64,000 nucleotides of DNA from Actinomadura graeca (GTDB taxonomy: Bacteria > Actinomycetota > Actinomycetes > Streptosporangiales > Streptosporangiaceae), in assembly GCF_019175365.1 (NCBI RefSeq), contig NZ_CP059572.1, forward strand, positions 4,588,001 through 4,652,000. The letters are read 5' to 3'. Positions 36,170 through 44,533 of the stretch are shown here, one piece after another; position 1 is the stretch's first letter; each line of letters begins with the position of its first letter. The notes beneath the pieces are model-generated. The model was given only the letters and a program-made list of their open reading frames with translations, was not told the DNA's origin and made no database searches. A program made the translations under genes and the position numbers.

Positions 36170-36981
36170 TTGCTCTCCTTGTATCCATACTCAAGAGAGC
36201 TGAGCAGAGAAGCAAGGTCCCCAGTGAGTGAGGCTGCACTGGCGATGGTGCCAGTTGAGTCAAAGGTATGATTGGTGCCATCTTGGTCGGTGACTTTGGC
36301 TCCGGCTTCGCGGGCGATGATGACGCCGGCGGCAGTGTCCCAGGGTTTGTTGGAAAGCGTGATGCTGGCGTCTAGCTTGCCTTCGGCGACCCATGCGAGG
36401 TCGATGGCGGCTGAGCCGAGCATTCGGACTCGTTGGACGGTGGCGGCCAGGCGCTCGGTCAATGATAGGCGTAGGCGGTTCTTGGCTTCGGCTCCCTCGC
36501 CTACTGCGTAGTCGCCGATGGCGACGATGGCGTCTTTGAGGTCGGTGGTCATGCTGGCTTGGATGCGGCGGTCTCCGACGTAGGCTCCGGTGTACTGGGC
36601 GGCGTGGTAGCGGGTGCCGAGGAACGGTAGGTCGATGACGCCGACGATGGGGCGGCCTTTGTGGACTAGGCCGATGGAGAAGCCGCACAGGGGGATGCCG
36701 CGGACGAAGTTGGCGGTCCCGTCTACGGGGTCGATGGCCCAGAGCAGATCGCTTGTGGTGTCTCCGGTGATGCCTTCCTCTTCGCCGAGTATGGCGATGT
36801 CGGGTGTGCGGTCGCGGAGGTAGTCGCGGACGGCGCGTTCTACGGCGTAGTCGACTTCGGAGGCCATGTCGCGGTCGCCCTTGGCGGTGAGCAGGCCGGG
36901 GACGCGGGTGCGCACTAGGTCGCTGGCGATCTCCGCGGCCTTGAGGGCGACGGGTAGCAGCGATGCGGGTGCGTCGGTCAT
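36166..36981 (-). CDS. Inositol monophosphatase-family protein
   Basis: A 271-residue Mg2+-dependent phosphatase. The motifs are LGEEEG, WAIDPVDGTANFVRG and NKPWDTAAGVIIAREAG, all intact. It could act on inositol phosphate, histidinol phosphate or a nucleotide such as PAP. The start overlaps the DUF5919 regulator by 4 bp. GC is lower than the chromosome, in keeping with cargo. Confidence 0.92.
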   Translation of the reverse strand: MTDAPASLLPVALKAAEIASDLVRTRVPGLLTAKGDRDMASEVDYAVERAVRDYLRDRTPDIAILGEEEGITGDTTSDLLWAIDPVDGTANFVRGIPLCGFSIGLVHKGRPIVGVIDLPFLGTRYHAAQYTGAYVGDRRIQASMTTDLKDAIVAIGDYAVGEGAEAKNRLRLSLTERLAATVQRVRMLGSAAIDLAWVAEGKLDASITLSNKPWDTAAGVIIAREAGAKVTDQDGTNHTFDSTGTIASAASLTGDLASLLSSLEYGYKESN

Positions 36982-37862
36982 ACGGGTCTGCCTCGTTCCC
37001 AGAGCGAACGGAAGATCTCTTCAAAGGTCCCATACAGGCCGGTGCCGGTGGGGTTGCGTTCAGCGAGGAAGGTCGGCGAGTCGACTCCGCGGGCCTGGGG
37101 AAGGTAGGGCTGCATCACGCACAGGTGGTCGTCTATGAGGGTGATGTTGAAGCGGATGGTCTCGTCGTAGACGCCGACGGCCAGTCGGTCTTGGGCCTCG
37201 GCTGATAGGCGCTTGCGGAGGCGGGTGAGGACTTCGATGTTCAGGCGGGTCAGGGTGGTGAGGTGGTTGTCGCTGTAGCCCTCCTCTTGTTCGCGTGCGT
37301 GGATGGCCTGGCCTTCGGGGTCCAGGAACAGGGCTTGCAGAGTCGTGCCGTCCTCGATCAGGCGGTGGAGGCGCTGGTCTGGGTACTGCTGGCAGAGCAT
37401 GTTGAGCGATAGGCCGGCGGCTCTGATGGTGGTGGCGCCGTCGAGTAGGGCGTGTGGCGGGTGGGCGAACGAGAACTCAGCGCGGGTGGCGAACACGGCT
37501 GTGACGTCGGCGTAGTCGGCCGTGCCGATCCGGTCGGCGGTCGACTCCAGGTCGGCGCGTTCTTCGCGCACCGTCTCCGCTGAGGGCGCGTCTTTCAGGA
37601 GGTGTGGCGGGCATGGGGCGAACAGCTCGTCTGCGGTCCATTCGGGGAACATTGCCTCCAGGACGCGGCAGTGATCGGTGTATGGGAGTCGTCTGAGTCC
37701 GCCGGTGGTCCAGCGGTGGAGCTGGGCGCGGCTCGGTGCGGTGCCGATCAGCTCGGGTGAGATCTTCTTGGCGGCGTCGTTGTAGGCGGCGCAGAACATC
37801 CCGTAGCGCTGTAGGCGGCGCTGGCTCATGACGACCTGAAGCAGGATCGGTTGGGGAGACAC
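36978..37862 (-). CDS. DUF5919-type regulator
   Basis: A 294-residue protein. The N-terminus has a helix-turn-helix-like stretch (YNDAAKKISPELIGTAPSRA, then LHRWTTGGLRRLP). The rest matches the DUF5919 family, ending in a compact sensor-like domain (TIRFNITLIDDHLCVMQPYL). GAGAGGA lies 7 bp before GTG 37862; an internal ATG at 37829 is an alternative. It is divergent from four small genes. Confidence 0.75.
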   Translation of the reverse strand: MSPQPILLQVVMSQRRLQRYGMFCAAYNDAAKKISPELIGTAPSRAQLHRWTTGGLRRLPYTDHCRVLEAMFPEWTADELFAPCPPHLLKDAPSAETVREERADLESTADRIGTADYADVTAVFATRAEFSFAHPPHALLDGATTIRAAGLSLNMLCQQYPDQRLHRLIEDGTTLQALFLDPEGQAIHAREQEEGYSDNHLTTLTRLNIEVLTRLRKRLSAEAQDRLAVGVYDETIRFNITLIDDHLCVMQPYLPQARGVDSPTFLAERNPTGTGLYGTFEEIFRSLWERGRPV

Positions 37863-37960
37863 CGGCCCGTCCTCTCTGTGGACGTCACCAGGCTACGAGC
37901 GTCGCCCGGCGAAAGAGGAGACAAAGTCGAGACGGTTGCAAGACGTTGATGTCGAAGACG

Positions 37961-37972
37961 GCATGATCATGC
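37961..37972. promoter_or_regulatory. Perfect palindrome in the divergent promoter
   Basis: GCATGATCATGC is a perfect 12-bp palindrome between the DUF5919 regulator and the zinc-ribbon gene. It is a candidate operator for that regulator. Confidence 0.45.
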
Positions 37973-37986
37973 TCTCGTGACGCAAC

Positions 37987-38184
37987 GTGATCTGTTGGCA
38001 CTGTGGCGGCATGTCGAGCGATTGCCCCTCTTGCAGGGGGCGCGGGTTCAAGCGGCGGGTGTTGCGGCGGACGTTGGCGCCGGGGCACGTCGCGGGCGTT
38101 CCGGCTGACAGTCGGCGGGACGCCTGTCCTGACTGCCTGGGGGCCGGTAACGAGACGGCGCCGAGCAAGCCGGCGACCTCGTGA
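37987..38184 (+). CDS. Small zinc-ribbon protein
   Basis: A 65-residue protein with three CxxC pairs: CWHC, CPSCRGRG and CPDCLGAG. The last two resemble DnaJ-type CxxCxGxG repeats. It starts with GTG and overlaps the next gene by 4 bp. Function unknown. Confidence 0.6.
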   Translation: MICWHCGGMSSDCPSCRGRGFKRRVLRRTLAPGHVAGVPADSRRDACPDCLGAGNETAPSKPATS

Positions 38185-38474
38185 GCGACCGGGAGCGGGA
38201 GGTGCAACTCCTCAAGGGGTTGCGGGAGTCGTTGTGTGCTCTGGGCTTGAGCGTCCAGCTACAGCACAGCTTGCCGGGCCTGGCAGTCGGCACGACCACC
38301 CCCGGTCTCTTCGTCTGGGTCTTTGTCGGGGCGTCGGGACGGACGTTCACCTGGCGGCGCGACGACAGCAAGCACCCGGTGGACGACATGCCGGGTGCGG
38401 CGGCACAGATCGCGCGCTTTGTCAGCGCGCAAGGCGGACAGCTCAACGGCTCGGCGAACGGTCACACCGACTAG
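38181..38474 (+). CDS. Small AICE cargo protein A
   Basis: A 97-residue protein with VGASGRTFTWRRDD and HPVDDMPGAAAQIARFVS. The same pattern recurs in the protein at 38633, so the two are paralogues. Family unknown; such small genes often accompany DUF5919 regulators. Confidence 0.6.
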   Translation: MSDREREVQLLKGLRESLCALGLSVQLQHSLPGLAVGTTTPGLFVWVFVGASGRTFTWRRDDSKHPVDDMPGAAAQIARFVSAQGGQLNGSANGHTD

Positions 38475-38632
38475 CGCGCCGGACCGGTCATCTCGGCCGG
38501 ACTCCGGGCGCATCAGACGGCAGAGCCGGCGGCGCGGCGAGGACGAAAGCCACGTGATCACAGCCCCTGGTCACGTGCGGCAGCTGGGAACGTCCCCGCG
38601 CCCCCGGCTCTGTCTCCAAGGAGGAACACAAG

Positions 38633-38926
38633 ATGAGTCCGGCTCTCTCCCGAGATGCTGAGCTGCGGCTGCTCGGCAACCTCTGTCGTGCTCTGGTCAA
38701 GCGTGGTCACTTCGTCCAGATGCGTGACGCGATCCCCGGCCTGACGATCACACGGTCCGGGGGAACGGTGCGGGACGTCGTCGCCTACGTGGTCCTCAGC
38801 CGGGACAAGCGCCACTTCTCGTGGTGGCGTGTCGACAACGCCCATCCGCTCACGGATGTGGACGGCGCCGCCGAGCAGATCTCCGCGTTCCTGGCTGAGC
38901 CAGCGCCCCAACAGCTTTCGTCGTGA
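38633..38926 (+). CDS. Small AICE cargo protein B (paralogue of A)
   Basis: A 97-residue protein with SRDKRHFSWWRVDNAHPLTD and GAAEQISAFLA, aligned with the protein at 38181 over its whole length. A good GGAGGA site lies before the ATG. It overlaps the next gene by 4 bp. Confidence 0.65.
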   Translation: MSPALSRDAELRLLGNLCRALVKRGHFVQMRDAIPGLTITRSGGTVRDVVAYVVLSRDKRHFSWWRVDNAHPLTDVDGAAEQISAFLAEPAPQQLSS

Positions 38927-39168
38927 TGCCCGGCCCTGGGGGGATCTCCGAAGACGTGGCTGCGGCAGTCATCACTCTCCAGCGTCGCTACCCGGGCTCG
39001 ATCGTGTGGTTCGGGCGGTATACCGAGCATTGGTGGGCTTTGGTGCCGTGGTCAGCGTGGTGGGTTCTCATGGAGGCAGACAGTCCCTCGGAGTTGGCGG
39101 ACAGGATGGCCGAGACGCTGGGCTCGGGCGTGCCGTCGGGGATTATCGGGCCTGTTGGTGTTCGGTAG
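38923..39168 (+). CDS. Small AICE cargo protein C
   Basis: An 81-residue protein rich in Trp (GRYTEHWWALVPWSAWWVLM). The layout resembles the preceding two small proteins, without clear homology. It is coupled to the preceding gene by an ATGA overlap. Confidence 0.6.
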   Translation: MMPGPGGISEDVAAAVITLQRRYPGSIVWFGRYTEHWWALVPWSAWWVLMEADSPSELADRMAETLGSGVPSGIIGPVGVR

Positions 39169-39238
39169 TCGTGACAGCGCAGTAGTGAGACAGTAGTTTG
39201 GCCTGGTAAGACAACCTGTCGAATGATGGACGGTCGAG

Positions 39239-39970
39239 ATGAGCCTAGAGTCCGTACCGCCGAAGTACGCCCAGCTCGTCACAGAGCTTCAACGGCGAAT
39301 CGAAGCGGGGCAGTACCCGCCGGGCTCTACCATGCCGAGCGAACATCAGCTCATCGATGAGTTCGGCGTCAGTCGGCCAACGGTCGTAGCGGCGTTGCGT
39401 GTTCTGCGTGATCAAGGGTGGATCGACTCTCAGCAGGGTAAAGGGCGCTTCGTTCGCGGGCGTCCGGCGCTGGCGTCGCTGGAGAGCGCTCGCGCGGGTC
39501 AGGTGAGGTTGGCCGGATCGGAGGCAGCCGTCTCCGGTGAGGTACTGCAAGCCGGAGTTGTCGAGACGCCGAACCGCATCGGCTCGCTTCTCGGCCTTGC
39601 GGTGCCTGGTCGGGCGTTCCTGCGGCAACGGTTGCTGACGTTGGATGACGCGCCGTCGGAACTCTTGTCGCTGTGGGTGCCCCTGGAACTGGCCGAAGGC
39701 ACGGACCTGACCAGTGCCGCACCGTTGAAGCAGGGCGTAAGGCAGCACCTTGAGGCGCGGAAGGGCGTCGGCTTCGATCACGTCATCGAACACATCGTGG
39801 CGAGGATGCCGACTGCGAAGGAAGCCGAAGCGCTGTCGATGCGCGCGGACATCCCGGTTCTGGTCGTGTACGCCACGGCGCGTGATGCTTCTGGGCGTCC
39901 TCTGCTGGTGGTTGATTCGGTCATGCCCGCTGACATGCATGAACTGGAAGACGCCTACCCGCTGGCGTAG
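39239..39970 (+). CDS. GntR-family regulator of the AICE
   Basis: A 243-residue GntR protein. The N-terminal winged helix is ELQRRIEAGQYPPGSTMPSE to FGVSRPTVVAALRVL. The C-terminal UTRA-like domain ends DSVMPADMHELEDAYPL. In pSAM2-type elements a GntR repressor (KorSA) holds pra silent, and here pra follows with an inverted repeat between, so the same role is likely. Confidence 0.92.
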   Translation: MSLESVPPKYAQLVTELQRRIEAGQYPPGSTMPSEHQLIDEFGVSRPTVVAALRVLRDQGWIDSQQGKGRFVRGRPALASLESARAGQVRLAGSEAAVSGEVLQAGVVETPNRIGSLLGLAVPGRAFLRQRLLTLDDAPSELLSLWVPLELAEGTDLTSAAPLKQGVRQHLEARKGVGFDHVIEHIVARMPTAKEAEALSMRADIPVLVVYATARDASGRPLLVVDSVMPADMHELEDAYPLA

Positions 39971-40041
39971 CTGGTTCGAAACTCGGCCTGTTAGCCACTT
40001 GATAGAGCAAGTTCCTCTTGCTATCGTCGAATCACTTGCTA

Positions 40042-40064
40042 GGTCAACTGACAGACAGTTGACC
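40042..40064. promoter_or_regulatory. Probable GntR operator before pra
   Basis: GGTCAACTG and CAGTTGACC are perfect 9-bp arms around ACAGA, 18 bp upstream of the pra ATG. The position suits repression of replication and transfer genes. Confidence 0.75.
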
Positions 40065-40081
40065 GGACTGGAGTGATCAGT

Positions 40082-40492
40082 ATGGCGATTCTGGGGCGTA
40101 TCCCGGTGGAGTTCGGGGCGGTGTTCCCGCACGGGGTGTTCGCGACGGGTCCGGCCGAGCCGCTGGAGAACTTCGAGACCAAGCGGCAGGAGACCGACAA
40201 GGAGAACGGCCTGCCGGTGTGGGTGGTGGACGTCTACGACGCCGACCCGCAGGCGGGCCACAAGGCGTCGGCGATCCGGGTGAAGGTGGCCGCGCAGGTG
40301 TGCCCGGTACTACCCGACCCCTCGTACGGGCCGTTCCGGCCGGTGGAGTTCGGCGGCCTGACCGTCACCCCGTATGTGGAGGAGACGGGGCGTCGTCCGC
40401 GGGTGGCGTACTCGTTCCGGGCGAGGGAGGTCCGTCCCGCGAGCGGCGGGGGCAAGGCGACCCGTCCCTCCGGCGACAAGGCGGCTGCGTGA
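40082..40492 (+). CDS. pra: Pra-type activator of replication and excision
   Basis: A 136-residue protein starting MAILGRIPVEFGAVFPHGVF, with PVWVVDVYDADPQ and VEFGGLTVTPYVEETGR. This fits the Pra-like family described in pSAM2 as activators of replication, integration and excision. GGAG lies 9 bp before ATG 40082. Its stop shares bases with the next start. Confidence 0.85.
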   Translation: MAILGRIPVEFGAVFPHGVFATGPAEPLENFETKRQETDKENGLPVWVVDVYDADPQAGHKASAIRVKVAAQVCPVLPDPSYGPFRPVEFGGLTVTPYVEETGRRPRVAYSFRAREVRPASGGGKATRPSGDKAAA

Positions 40493-40785
40493 TGGCGCGC
40501 GGGACGGGCGGGCGGACCTCGGCGCTGTCGCTGCCGATCGACGCCACCGCATCGACGGAGTTCCGGGCGTTCCGGGCACGGACTCCGCTGTTCACGGTGT
40601 CGGCGGGTCGGGTGCTGGTCACCTTGACGCTGCCGGAGCGGCTGCACGCCGGTGATGTGGAGTTCGCCCGGTCGCTGGCCGAGCAGGCGGCGGCCTACGC
40701 GGTGGAGGTGGAGCGACTGTACCGCTCCGGCCGTCGTCCCACCGGCCGTCCGATCGGCCGTCCGGCTGGCAGGGGGGCGGCATGA
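40492..40785 (+). CDS. Small AICE protein of unknown function
   Basis: A 97-residue protein, MARGTGGRTSALSLPID onward, with a central LVTLTLPERLHAGDVEF and a basic tail. It is coupled at both ends within the pra-tra operon. Similar small ORFs sit here in many AICEs. Confidence 0.7.
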   Translation: MARGTGGRTSALSLPIDATASTEFRAFRARTPLFTVSAGRVLVTLTLPERLHAGDVEFARSLAEQAAAYAVEVERLYRSGRRPTGRPIGRPAGRGAA

Positions 40786-41060
40786 GCACTCCCGGTTCCT
40801 GGTGCTCGATGTCGGTGAACCTGGCGGGTGACGCGATGATCCGCTGCTGCACCTACCCCGAGAGGGCGCCGATCCTGGCCCTGTCCGGGGTGGCCGTCTC
40901 GGTTTCGGTGACCAGCGCAGATCGTATGGCCGTGTCGGAGGCCGATGTGGGCAACGCCCGGCTGCTGCTGCTGGCGGCACGGACCTACCTGGCCGAATGC
41001 GAGCGGCTGCACGCCCTGGCCCGCGACGACGGCCCCCCGGCTGCCTCTGCGGCGGCCTAG
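40782..41060 (+). CDS. Small AICE protein of unknown function
   Basis: A 92-residue protein with VNLAGDAMIRCCTYPERAP and a C-terminal helix (NARLLLLAARTYLAECERL). It overlaps the preceding gene by ATGA. No family recognised. Confidence 0.65.
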   Translation: MSTPGSWCSMSVNLAGDAMIRCCTYPERAPILALSGVAVSVSVTSADRMAVSEADVGNARLLLLAARTYLAECERLHALARDDGPPAASAAA

Positions 41061-41148
41061 ATGTGGGTGGGGCGGCTGGAGCTGGTACCTCCGGCCGCCC
41101 CCGCTTCTCTCCCCAACACATCCCATGAAGTGAAGAGGTGACCAGGGT

Positions 41149-42615
41149 ATGTCCTGGGAGTTCCGCAAGCTCGGACCCGGCGAAAACGTCGCCGTCCAAG
41201 CACAGACCGACCCCTTCGCCGCACCCAAATGGGCCCCGCCGGTCTGGCACATGCCTGAGGGCCTGGTCCTGCTCGTCAACCTCGTCCGCGCGCTGGTGCG
41301 GACGGTGGTGTTCCTGGTCCGCAACATCGTCCCGGTCACCGTGGTCGGCGGGCTGGGCTGGCTGGGCGTCCGCTGCGGCTGGGCCGTCCCCCTCGTCTTC
41401 CTGGTCCTGGCCGGGATCGGGGCCGGGGTGTGGGCTGCGGCGGACCGTCCGTCCTTCGTCTGCTGCGCGGTCCGTCCGGCGCAAGCGCGGTGGCGGCTGG
41501 CGATGGTGTACCGGCGTGACTGGCAACCCGTCCTGGTCACCGCTGGACTCACCAAGACCCACAAGGGCCGCGAGTACCTGCCCTCGCTGGTGCGGGTCCG
41601 CTGCGGCCCGGCCTCGGACCGGGTCCTGGTCCGGATGCTCAAAGGACAGGCACCGGATGCGTGGGAACGGGTCGCGGTCAACCTCGCGCACGGCTTCGGC
41701 GCCACCCTGGTCCGGGTCCGGGAAGGGGACCGTCCGGGACGGATCTGGCTGGAGTTCGTCCGACATGACGCCCTGGCCGTCCCCATCCCCGCGCTGCCCG
41801 TCCCGGACGCTGCGGACGTCGACCTGTCGGCGCTGGAGATCGGACGGGTAGAGGACGGCTCGCCATGGCGGCTGCGGCTCCTCGGTACGCACGTGCTGAT
41901 CGCGGGCGCGACGGGTGCGGGGAAGGGCTCGGTGATCTGGTCGACCGTCCGCGCGGTACTGCCGCTAATGCTGGCGGGCCTGGTGGAGGTCTGGGCCATC
42001 GACCCCAAGCGGATGGAGCTGTCGTTCGGGCGTCCCCTGTTCGAACGCTACGGCCGCTACAGCGATGACCCCAAGGGCGGCATGGTCGACCTGCTGGAGG
42101 CGGCGGCCCGGGACATGAACGCCCGTGCCGAGCAGTTCGCGGGCGTGACCCGCTCGTTCACACCCTCGCTGGAGCATCCGTTCCGGGTTGTGGTGGTGGA
42201 TGAGCTGGCGTTCCTGACCGCCTACTGCCCCCAACGCGACCTGCGCAAGCGGGCTGAGGCGGCGCTGGCGGTGCTGACCAGTCAGGGCCGGTCGGTGGGG
42301 TACTGCGTGATCGGCGCTCAGCAGGACGCGCGCAAAGAGGTCAACAACCTGCGCAACCTGTTCCCCGACCGGATCGCGCTGCGCCTGGACGAAGACGAAC
42401 AGGTCGACATGGTGCTGGGCGATGGTGCCCGCGACCGGGGTGCCCTGGCCGACCAGATCTCCTCCGTCCCGCACATCGGCGCGGGAGTGGGGTTCGTCCG
42501 GCTGGAGACCACCCCCGACCCGGTCCGCGTCCGCGCCGCCTACGTCGGCGACGACGACATCCGCACCATGGTCACGCTCGGTGTGCCGGAGCTGGACGCC
42601 GGTGAGGCCGCATGA
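41149..42615 (+). CDS. FtsK/SpoIIIE-like DNA transfer protein
   Basis: A 488-residue protein of the TraB/TraSA group that pumps double-stranded plasmid DNA between mycelia. Two membrane segments lie at about 36-60 and 65-98. The ATPase domain has Walker A GATGAGKGS (253-261), WAIDPKRMEL and Walker B RVVVVDELAFL. It overlaps the rep start by 4 bp. Confidence 0.93.
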   Translation: MSWEFRKLGPGENVAVQAQTDPFAAPKWAPPVWHMPEGLVLLVNLVRALVRTVVFLVRNIVPVTVVGGLGWLGVRCGWAVPLVFLVLAGIGAGVWAAADRPSFVCCAVRPAQARWRLAMVYRRDWQPVLVTAGLTKTHKGREYLPSLVRVRCGPASDRVLVRMLKGQAPDAWERVAVNLAHGFGATLVRVREGDRPGRIWLEFVRHDALAVPIPALPVPDAADVDLSALEIGRVEDGSPWRLRLLGTHVLIAGATGAGKGSVIWSTVRAVLPLMLAGLVEVWAIDPKRMELSFGRPLFERYGRYSDDPKGGMVDLLEAAARDMNARAEQFAGVTRSFTPSLEHPFRVVVVDELAFLTAYCPQRDLRKRAEAALAVLTSQGRSVGYCVIGAQQDARKEVNNLRNLFPDRIALRLDEDEQVDMVLGDGARDRGALADQISSVPHIGAGVGFVRLETTPDPVRVRAAYVGDDDIRTMVTLGVPELDAGEAA

Positions 42616-44306
42616 CACAGCTCTCCCTGGACGGCTCCGGCGCGCCTGCGGCCGAGGACTCCGAACCCGGCCCCGGTGCGGTGGTCAAGACGCTGCCTCC
42701 GCTGGCGCGCGGGGTACTGGAGGCGGTCGCCGTCGACCACGGGGTGTGCATCCGGCCAGTGCCCATGCGGCGGGTCGACCTGGCCACCGGCGACTCCGAA
42801 GTGGTCTACGTCCCGTGCAACCACACCCTGGCCTCGGTGTGTCCCTCGTGCGCCGAACGCAAGCGCAAGCTCCGCGCGGTCCAGTGCAACCAGGGCTGGC
42901 ACCTGACCGAGGAACCGGTCATCACGCGCGCCGAGTCCGACACCCAGCAGCGGGCGCTGATGGGGTTGCGGGCGCGGGCCCAGACCGAACGCGACCACGC
43001 CGCCGAGACCGGTTCCTCGCACGGTGAGGGGGTGGAGTTCTGGGAGGGAGTGGTGCGGGAACTGGATGTAGAGATCGAACGCTCGGGCGTGCGAGGCACC
43101 CTCAAGACGGGCGAGGACGGCAAAGGCCGGCGGACCCGTTCGACTCGCCGAAGGCAGGACGCGCCCGATCTGCCTCGACGCCCGGTCGACTCCCGCACCG
43201 TGGGGAAGGTGTTCCGGGGCCGTGACGGCAAGACCTTCCGGCCCTCGCTGTTCCTGACCCTGACCTTGGACTCCTACGGTCGGGTCCGCTCGGACGGAAC
43301 ACCGGTCGATCCCGCCACCTACGACTACACCCGGGCCGCGCGCGATGCCCTGCACTTCTCCAAGCTGGTCGACCGGTTCGTCCAGAACCTTAGAAGGTTC
43401 GTCGGCTACGACGTCCAGTACTTCGCCACCGTGGAACCGCAACGGCGGCTGGCGCCGCACCTGCACATGGCGATCCGCGGAACCATCTCCCGCACCGAAC
43501 TACGCCAGGTCGTCGCCGCGACCTACCACCAGGTGTGGTGGCCCTCCACCGACCGGGTCGTCTACGAAGGGGATCGGCTGCCGGTCTGGGACCAGGCCGC
43601 GGGCGAGGGCGGCGGATATGTCGACCCGGCCACCGGCGCGGTACTGCCCAACTGGGACGACGCCCTGGACGAACTGGGCCAGGACGAGAACGCCGAACCC
43701 TTGCATGTGCTGCGGTTCGGGCGGCAGATCGACGCGCAAGGCGTCATGGCCGACACACCCCAGTCACGAAAGCTGATCGGCTACCTCACCAAGTACCTGG
43801 TCAAGGGCGTCGCCGAATGCCACCAGGCAGACACCGGCCGGCAGCGTGAGCACCTGGACCGGATGGCCGAGACGCTGCGCTATGAGCCGTGCTCCCCGAC
43901 GTGCGCGAACTGGCTGCGCTACGGCATCCAGCCCAAGAACCCCCGGCGGGGCATGGCTCCGGGGTTCTGCAAGGGCAAGGCACACCGGCGCCAGCATCTC
44001 GGCTACGGCGGTCGCCGCGTGCTGGTCTCGCGCAAGTGGTCCGGCAAGACCCTGGCCGACCACAAAGCCGACCGCAAAGCCTGGGTGCTCGCACGGCTGG
44101 CAGAGGCCGGAATCCCCGTGTCCAACCCGGCCGACCCGAACACCGCCCACGTCTGGGAACGCGCCGGACCCGCCGATCCCGACGTCAAGCCCATCGAACG
44201 ACGCCTCCAACTCCTCATCACCGAACGACTCACCCGACGCGCCCAACTCGACCAGGCCACCCACAACCCCACCTCACAACTTCCGGCAACTGCGGAGGCA
44301 GCGTGA
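42612..44306 (+). CDS. repSA: RepSA-type rolling-circle initiator
   Basis: A 564-residue initiator. The N-terminal zinc motif is VPCNHTLASVCPSCAERKRK. The metal-binding HUH motif is LAPHLHMAIRG (about residue 282), and the catalytic Tyr is probably in LIGYLTKYLVKG (about 390). It nicks the double-strand origin and starts rolling-circle replication of the excised element. It overlaps xis by 4 bp. Confidence 0.92.
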   Translation: MTQLSLDGSGAPAAEDSEPGPGAVVKTLPPLARGVLEAVAVDHGVCIRPVPMRRVDLATGDSEVVYVPCNHTLASVCPSCAERKRKLRAVQCNQGWHLTEEPVITRAESDTQQRALMGLRARAQTERDHAAETGSSHGEGVEFWEGVVRELDVEIERSGVRGTLKTGEDGKGRRTRSTRRRQDAPDLPRRPVDSRTVGKVFRGRDGKTFRPSLFLTLTLDSYGRVRSDGTPVDPATYDYTRAARDALHFSKLVDRFVQNLRRFVGYDVQYFATVEPQRRLAPHLHMAIRGTISRTELRQVVAATYHQVWWPSTDRVVYEGDRLPVWDQAAGEGGGYVDPATGAVLPNWDDALDELGQDENAEPLHVLRFGRQIDAQGVMADTPQSRKLIGYLTKYLVKGVAECHQADTGRQREHLDRMAETLRYEPCSPTCANWLRYGIQPKNPRRGMAPGFCKGKAHRRQHLGYGGRRVLVSRKWSGKTLADHKADRKAWVLARLAEAGIPVSNPADPNTAHVWERAGPADPDVKPIERRLQLLITERLTRRAQLDQATHNPTSQLPATAEAA

Positions 44307-44533
44307 CCAGACGAACGGACCCCCCTTCAAAAGAGTGGCTGTTGACCGTGGCGGAAGCGGCCGAGTACCTCAACACCTCGCAGCGGTTCCCGCGTCGACT
44401 CATCGCCGAACGGCGCATCCGCTTCGTCAGAGTCGGACGTTTCGTCCGCATCCCCGAATCTGCGCTCTGCGAGTTCATCGCGGCCGGATTGGTCGAACCC
44501 ATGACCGCATCCGACGCCTGGAGGGCTGCATAG
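44303..44533 (+). CDS. xis: Excisionase (helix-turn-helix)
   Basis: A 76-residue protein starting with GTG 44303. The winged helix (LTVAEAAEYLNTSQRFPRRL, then IRFVRVGRFVRIPESAL) is that of the MerR-like Xis group. Its stop overlaps the integrase start by one base. It bends the att sites and directs the integrase to excision. Confidence 0.9.
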   Translation: MTRRTDPPSKEWLLTVAEAAEYLNTSQRFPRRLIAERRIRFVRVGRFVRIPESALCEFIAAGLVEPMTASDAWRAA

